Shown piece after piece: positions 6,193-7,604 of a stretch of DNA of 7,604 nt. A program made the position numbers and the translations under genes. Positions within the stretch are counted from its first letter, which is position 1. Each line of letters starts with the position of its first letter. Origin of the DNA: Comamonadaceae bacterium (lineage in GTDB: Bacteria; Pseudomonadota; Gammaproteobacteria; Burkholderiales; Burkholderiaceae_C); NCBI GenBank assembly GCA_947455585.1, contig CANGOY010000082.1, positions 1 to 7,604 of the forward strand, read 5' to 3'. Under the pieces are notes generated by a model. That model did no database searches and had not been told where the DNA came from. It saw only the letters and a list, made by a program, of their open reading frames with translations.

Positions 6193-6819
6193 ATGGACTT
6201 CTTTGCTGCTGCTTTGCAAGGTGACGCGCTCAGCGCTGCCTTGGCCTTAGGTCTACTGGCCATGTCGGTGGCCAGCTGGACAGTGATTTTTTACAAAGCT
6301 TGGTTGTTGCACCGCGTGAGTGCGGATGTGGCTCACGGCAAGGCTGCCTTTTGGCAAGCGCGTGATGTGCAGCAGGGCATTCAAGCTTTAGCGGCTGTCG
6401 AACGCACGGCGGTGTTACTGCCGCTGGCGCAAGCCAACCAGCAACTGATGCCTGGCACCTTAGGCGCGCAAGGCGATGTGTCGGCCCAACGCACCCGCGT
6501 GTTGCGCGATGCTTTGCACGGCGTGTTGCACCGTTTGCAATCTGGCCAAGTGTTGTTGGCCACGGTTGGTTCCACCGCACCATTTGTGGGTTTGCTTGGC
6601 ACTGTGTGGGGCATTTATCACGCACTCACTGGCATCGCCACCGCAGGCCAGTTGACGATTGAGCGTGTGGCCGGGCCAGTGGGTGAGGCGCTAGTTATGA
6701 CGGCTGCGGGCTTGGCTGTGGCCTTGCCAGCGGTGCTGGCCTTCAACGTGATGGGTCGCGTCATCAACCGTTTGGAGCAAGAGCTAGAAGGCTTTGCCCA
6801 TGACCTGCGAGAGCTCTGA
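6193..6819 (+). CDS. exbB: MotA/TolQ/ExbB-family proton channel subunit (ExbB-like)
   Basis: Proteins of this family form the pentameric inner-membrane channel of ExbB-ExbD or TolQ-TolR motors, which use the proton gradient to drive TonB-dependent import or outer-membrane constriction. The 208-residue protein has three predicted membrane segments: about 12-35, 119-143 and 163-187. Between the first two lies a cytoplasmic loop. Family features are VGSTAPFVGLLGTVWGI (125-141), with a threonine in GTVWG (T137), and VGEALVMTAAGLAVALPAV (163-181), with a threonine at 170; both threonines are conserved along the proton path. The gene starts five bases after dapB with no visible ribosome binding site and overlaps exbD by one base. 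No tolA, tolB, pal or tonB is nearby, so ExbB versus TolQ cannot be settled here; I favour ExbB. Confidence 0.85.
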   Translation: MDFFAAALQGDALSAALALGLLAMSVASWTVIFYKAWLLHRVSADVAHGKAAFWQARDVQQGIQALAAVERTAVLLPLAQANQQLMPGTLGAQGDVSAQRTRVLRDALHGVLHRLQSGQVLLATVGSTAPFVGLLGTVWGIYHALTGIATAGQLTIERVAGPVGEALVMTAAGLAVALPAVLAFNVMGRVINRLEQELEGFAHDLREL

Positions 6820-7271
6820 TGGCCTTTGGACGTTTTGAGCGCACGCCGGGCCAAACGCCAATGAGCGACATCAACGTCACCCCCTTGGTCGACGTGATGA
6901 TGGTGTTGTTGGTCATCTTCATCATCACCGCACCCTTGATGGTCAGCGCCTTGAAGCTCGATTTGCCCAAAACCGAGGGCGCGCAGGCCAGCAGCGCGCC
7001 GCCGCGCTTTATCAAACTCAGCATCGACGCCAAAGGCGTGGTGTATTTGGACGACAAAGCCACGTCTCTAGACGACCTCAAGCGCAGCCTGAATGCCCAA
7101 GCCTCCAAGGCTTTGGCCATGGACCACGGCGAATTGCCTGAAGTGCAGCTGCGCGCCGACGAGCGCGTGCCTTACGGCAAAGTGGTCGAAGTCATGGGCC
7201 TCGCCCAGCAAGCGGGCATGAACCGCATTGGCTTTGTGACCGAGCGCAAGCAGCCCGTTTCCGCTCCTTAA
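6819..7271 (+). CDS. exbD: ExbD/TolR-family proton-motive-force transducer (ExbD-like)
   Basis: This is the partner of the preceding channel subunit: a single-pass inner-membrane protein whose transmembrane aspartate carries protons and whose periplasmic domain contacts TonB- or TolA-type proteins. The 150-residue protein has a short cytoplasmic N-terminus with MSDINVTPLVDVMMVLLVIF (15-34). D25 is the essential membrane aspartate (D25 in E. coli ExbD, D23 in TolR). One membrane segment (about 23-43) is followed by a periplasmic domain (about 45-145) containing VVYLDD and VQLRADERVPYGKVVEVMGLAQQAG. The start codon overlaps the exbB stop (TGATG), which implies translational coupling and fixed stoichiometry. 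The sequence does not separate ExbD from TolR decisively. Confidence 0.86.
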   Translation: MAFGRFERTPGQTPMSDINVTPLVDVMMVLLVIFIITAPLMVSALKLDLPKTEGAQASSAPPRFIKLSIDAKGVVYLDDKATSLDDLKRSLNAQASKALAMDHGELPEVQLRADERVPYGKVVEVMGLAQQAGMNRIGFVTERKQPVSAP

Positions 7272-7320
7272 TTGGCCCTGTCATCACTCGCTGAGTGTTG
7301 CCCTCATCGGCATCCTGATT

Positions 7321-7372
7321 GCCTTCAAACCAAGGCCTAAAATCAGCACATTCTTTGCCTTTGTTTGAAGGC
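7321..7372. repeat. Nested inverted repeat (two GCCTT-N6-AAGGC dyads) upstream of leuS
   Basis: The 16-base left arm (7321-7336, GCCTTCAAACCAAGGC) and right arm (7357-7372, GCCTTTGTTTGAAGGC) are reverse complements at 15 of 16 positions; the only mismatch is C7331 against T7362. The loop is 20 bases. Each arm is also a dyad by itself, GCCTT-N6-AAGGC, so the same DNA reads as two similar operator-like sites 36 bases apart centre to centre. As RNA it could form either one long stem or two small hairpins. No T-run follows, so termination is not the obvious role. Confidence 0.75.
7338..7343 (+). promoter_or_regulatory. Possible -10 box for leuS
   Basis: TAAAAT matches five of six bases of the -10 consensus and lies in the loop between the two dyads. 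The best -35 candidate at 17-base spacing, CTGATT (7315-7320), is weak. Transcription would start near 7350, giving a leader of about 63 bases. The left dyad would then cover the -35/-10 spacer and the right dyad the start of the transcript. Confidence 0.35.
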
Positions 7373-7383
7373 GCTGCCTCGCG

Positions 7384-7397
7384 ACCCCTGCGGGGGT
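7384..7397 (+). repeat. Small GC-rich hairpin just before leuS
   Basis: ACCCC (7384-7388) pairs with GGGGT (7393-7397) around the tetraloop TGCG, and TCTCT follows. The T-tract is too poor for a confident terminator. It ends 15 bases before the leuS ATG, so it could affect translation initiation, which otherwise lacks a clear ribosome binding site. Confidence 0.4.
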
Positions 7398-7412
7398 TCT
7401 CTGACTGATTCC

Positions 7413-7604
7413 ATGCAAGACAAATACAACCACACCGAGGTCGAGCGCGCCGTTCAGGCCGCTTGGACCCAAGCCGACGCTTACCGCGTGACCGAAGACG
7501 CGTCCAAGAAAAAGTTTTATGCCTGCTCCATGCTGCCTTACCCCAGCGGCAAGCTGCACATGGGCCATGTGCGCAACTACACCATCAACGACATGCTCAC
7601 GCGC
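7413..7604 (+). CDS. leuS: Leucyl-tRNA synthetase, N-terminal part (3' end outside window)
   Basis: LeuRS attaches leucine to its tRNAs in the cytoplasm. The first 64 residues are visible and the frame is open to the window end. The class I signature is present as KLHMGH (47-52, the HIGH motif as HMGH) inside the LeuRS-specific stretch MLPYPSG..HVRNYTINDM (40-61). The ATG at 7413 gives MQDKYNHTEVERAVQAAW, a normal LeuRS beginning, although no strong ribosome binding site precedes it. The 141-base gap after exbD, with dyads and a possible promoter, suggests transcription independent of the exbBD operon. Confidence 0.95.
   Translation, partial: MQDKYNHTEVERAVQAAWTQADAYRVTEDASKKKFYACSMLPYPSGKLHMGHVRNYTINDMLTR

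Noticed and set aside
7285..7297. CACTC-GCT-GAGTG as a terminator after exbD
   Set aside because: The stem is only five base pairs and no T-run follows; chance occurrence is likely.
1..7604. Mobile element, defence system or novel gene cluster
   Set aside because: All ten genes are recognisable housekeeping families in a coherent core-genome order. There is no transposase, integrase, repeat-spacer array, tRNA-flanked insertion or obvious composition break.

Overview
This window is a stretch of conserved bacterial chromosome carrying ten protein genes, two of them cut by the window edges. Gene content, protein sequence style and moderate-to-high GC with frequent TTG leucine codons point to a betaproteobacterium, most likely Burkholderiales, family Comamonadaceae (Limnohabitans/Rhodoferax-like). 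The family placement is an inference from gene order and recognisable protein variants, not from a search. I see no RNA gene, insertion sequence, phage gene, CRISPR array or toxin-antitoxin pair.

Layout. (1) Positions 1-1628, plus strand: the C-terminal part of fadD (long-chain acyl-CoA synthetase) overlaps mtnN (methylthioadenosine/S-adenosylhomocysteine nucleosidase) by an ATGA junction. (2) Positions 1629-2615, minus strand: corA, a magnesium/divalent metal channel, converges on mtnN with no base between the two stop codons. (3) Positions 2616-2893: a divergent intergenic region of 278 bases with an imperfect 14-bp inverted repeat, a small dyad and a probable hpf promoter. (4) Positions 2894-4722, plus strand: hpf (ribosome hibernation factor), a clear intrinsic terminator, then ptsN (nitrogen-PTS EIIA) and hprK (HPr kinase/phosphorylase) overlapping as GTGA. 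(5) Positions 4804-7271, plus strand: bamE, dapB, exbB/tolQ-like and exbD/tolR-like genes, tightly packed as an operon with a probable promoter in front of bamE. (6) Positions 7272-7412: a gap of 141 bases before leuS with a striking nested inverted repeat around a good -10 box. (7) Positions 7413-7604: the first 64 codons of leuS.

The genes cover separate housekeeping roles: fatty-acid activation, SAM by-product recycling, metal uptake, ribosome hibernation, PTS-type regulation, outer-membrane assembly, lysine/diaminopimelate synthesis, proton-driven envelope energisation and leucyl-tRNA charging. PtsN and HprK belong to one regulatory network, with HPr and enzyme I encoded elsewhere. BamE, DapB and ExbB/ExbD all serve the cell envelope.

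I found no undescribed multi-gene system. The observations most worth a second look are non-coding: the nested dyads before leuS and the long inverted repeat between corA and hpf.
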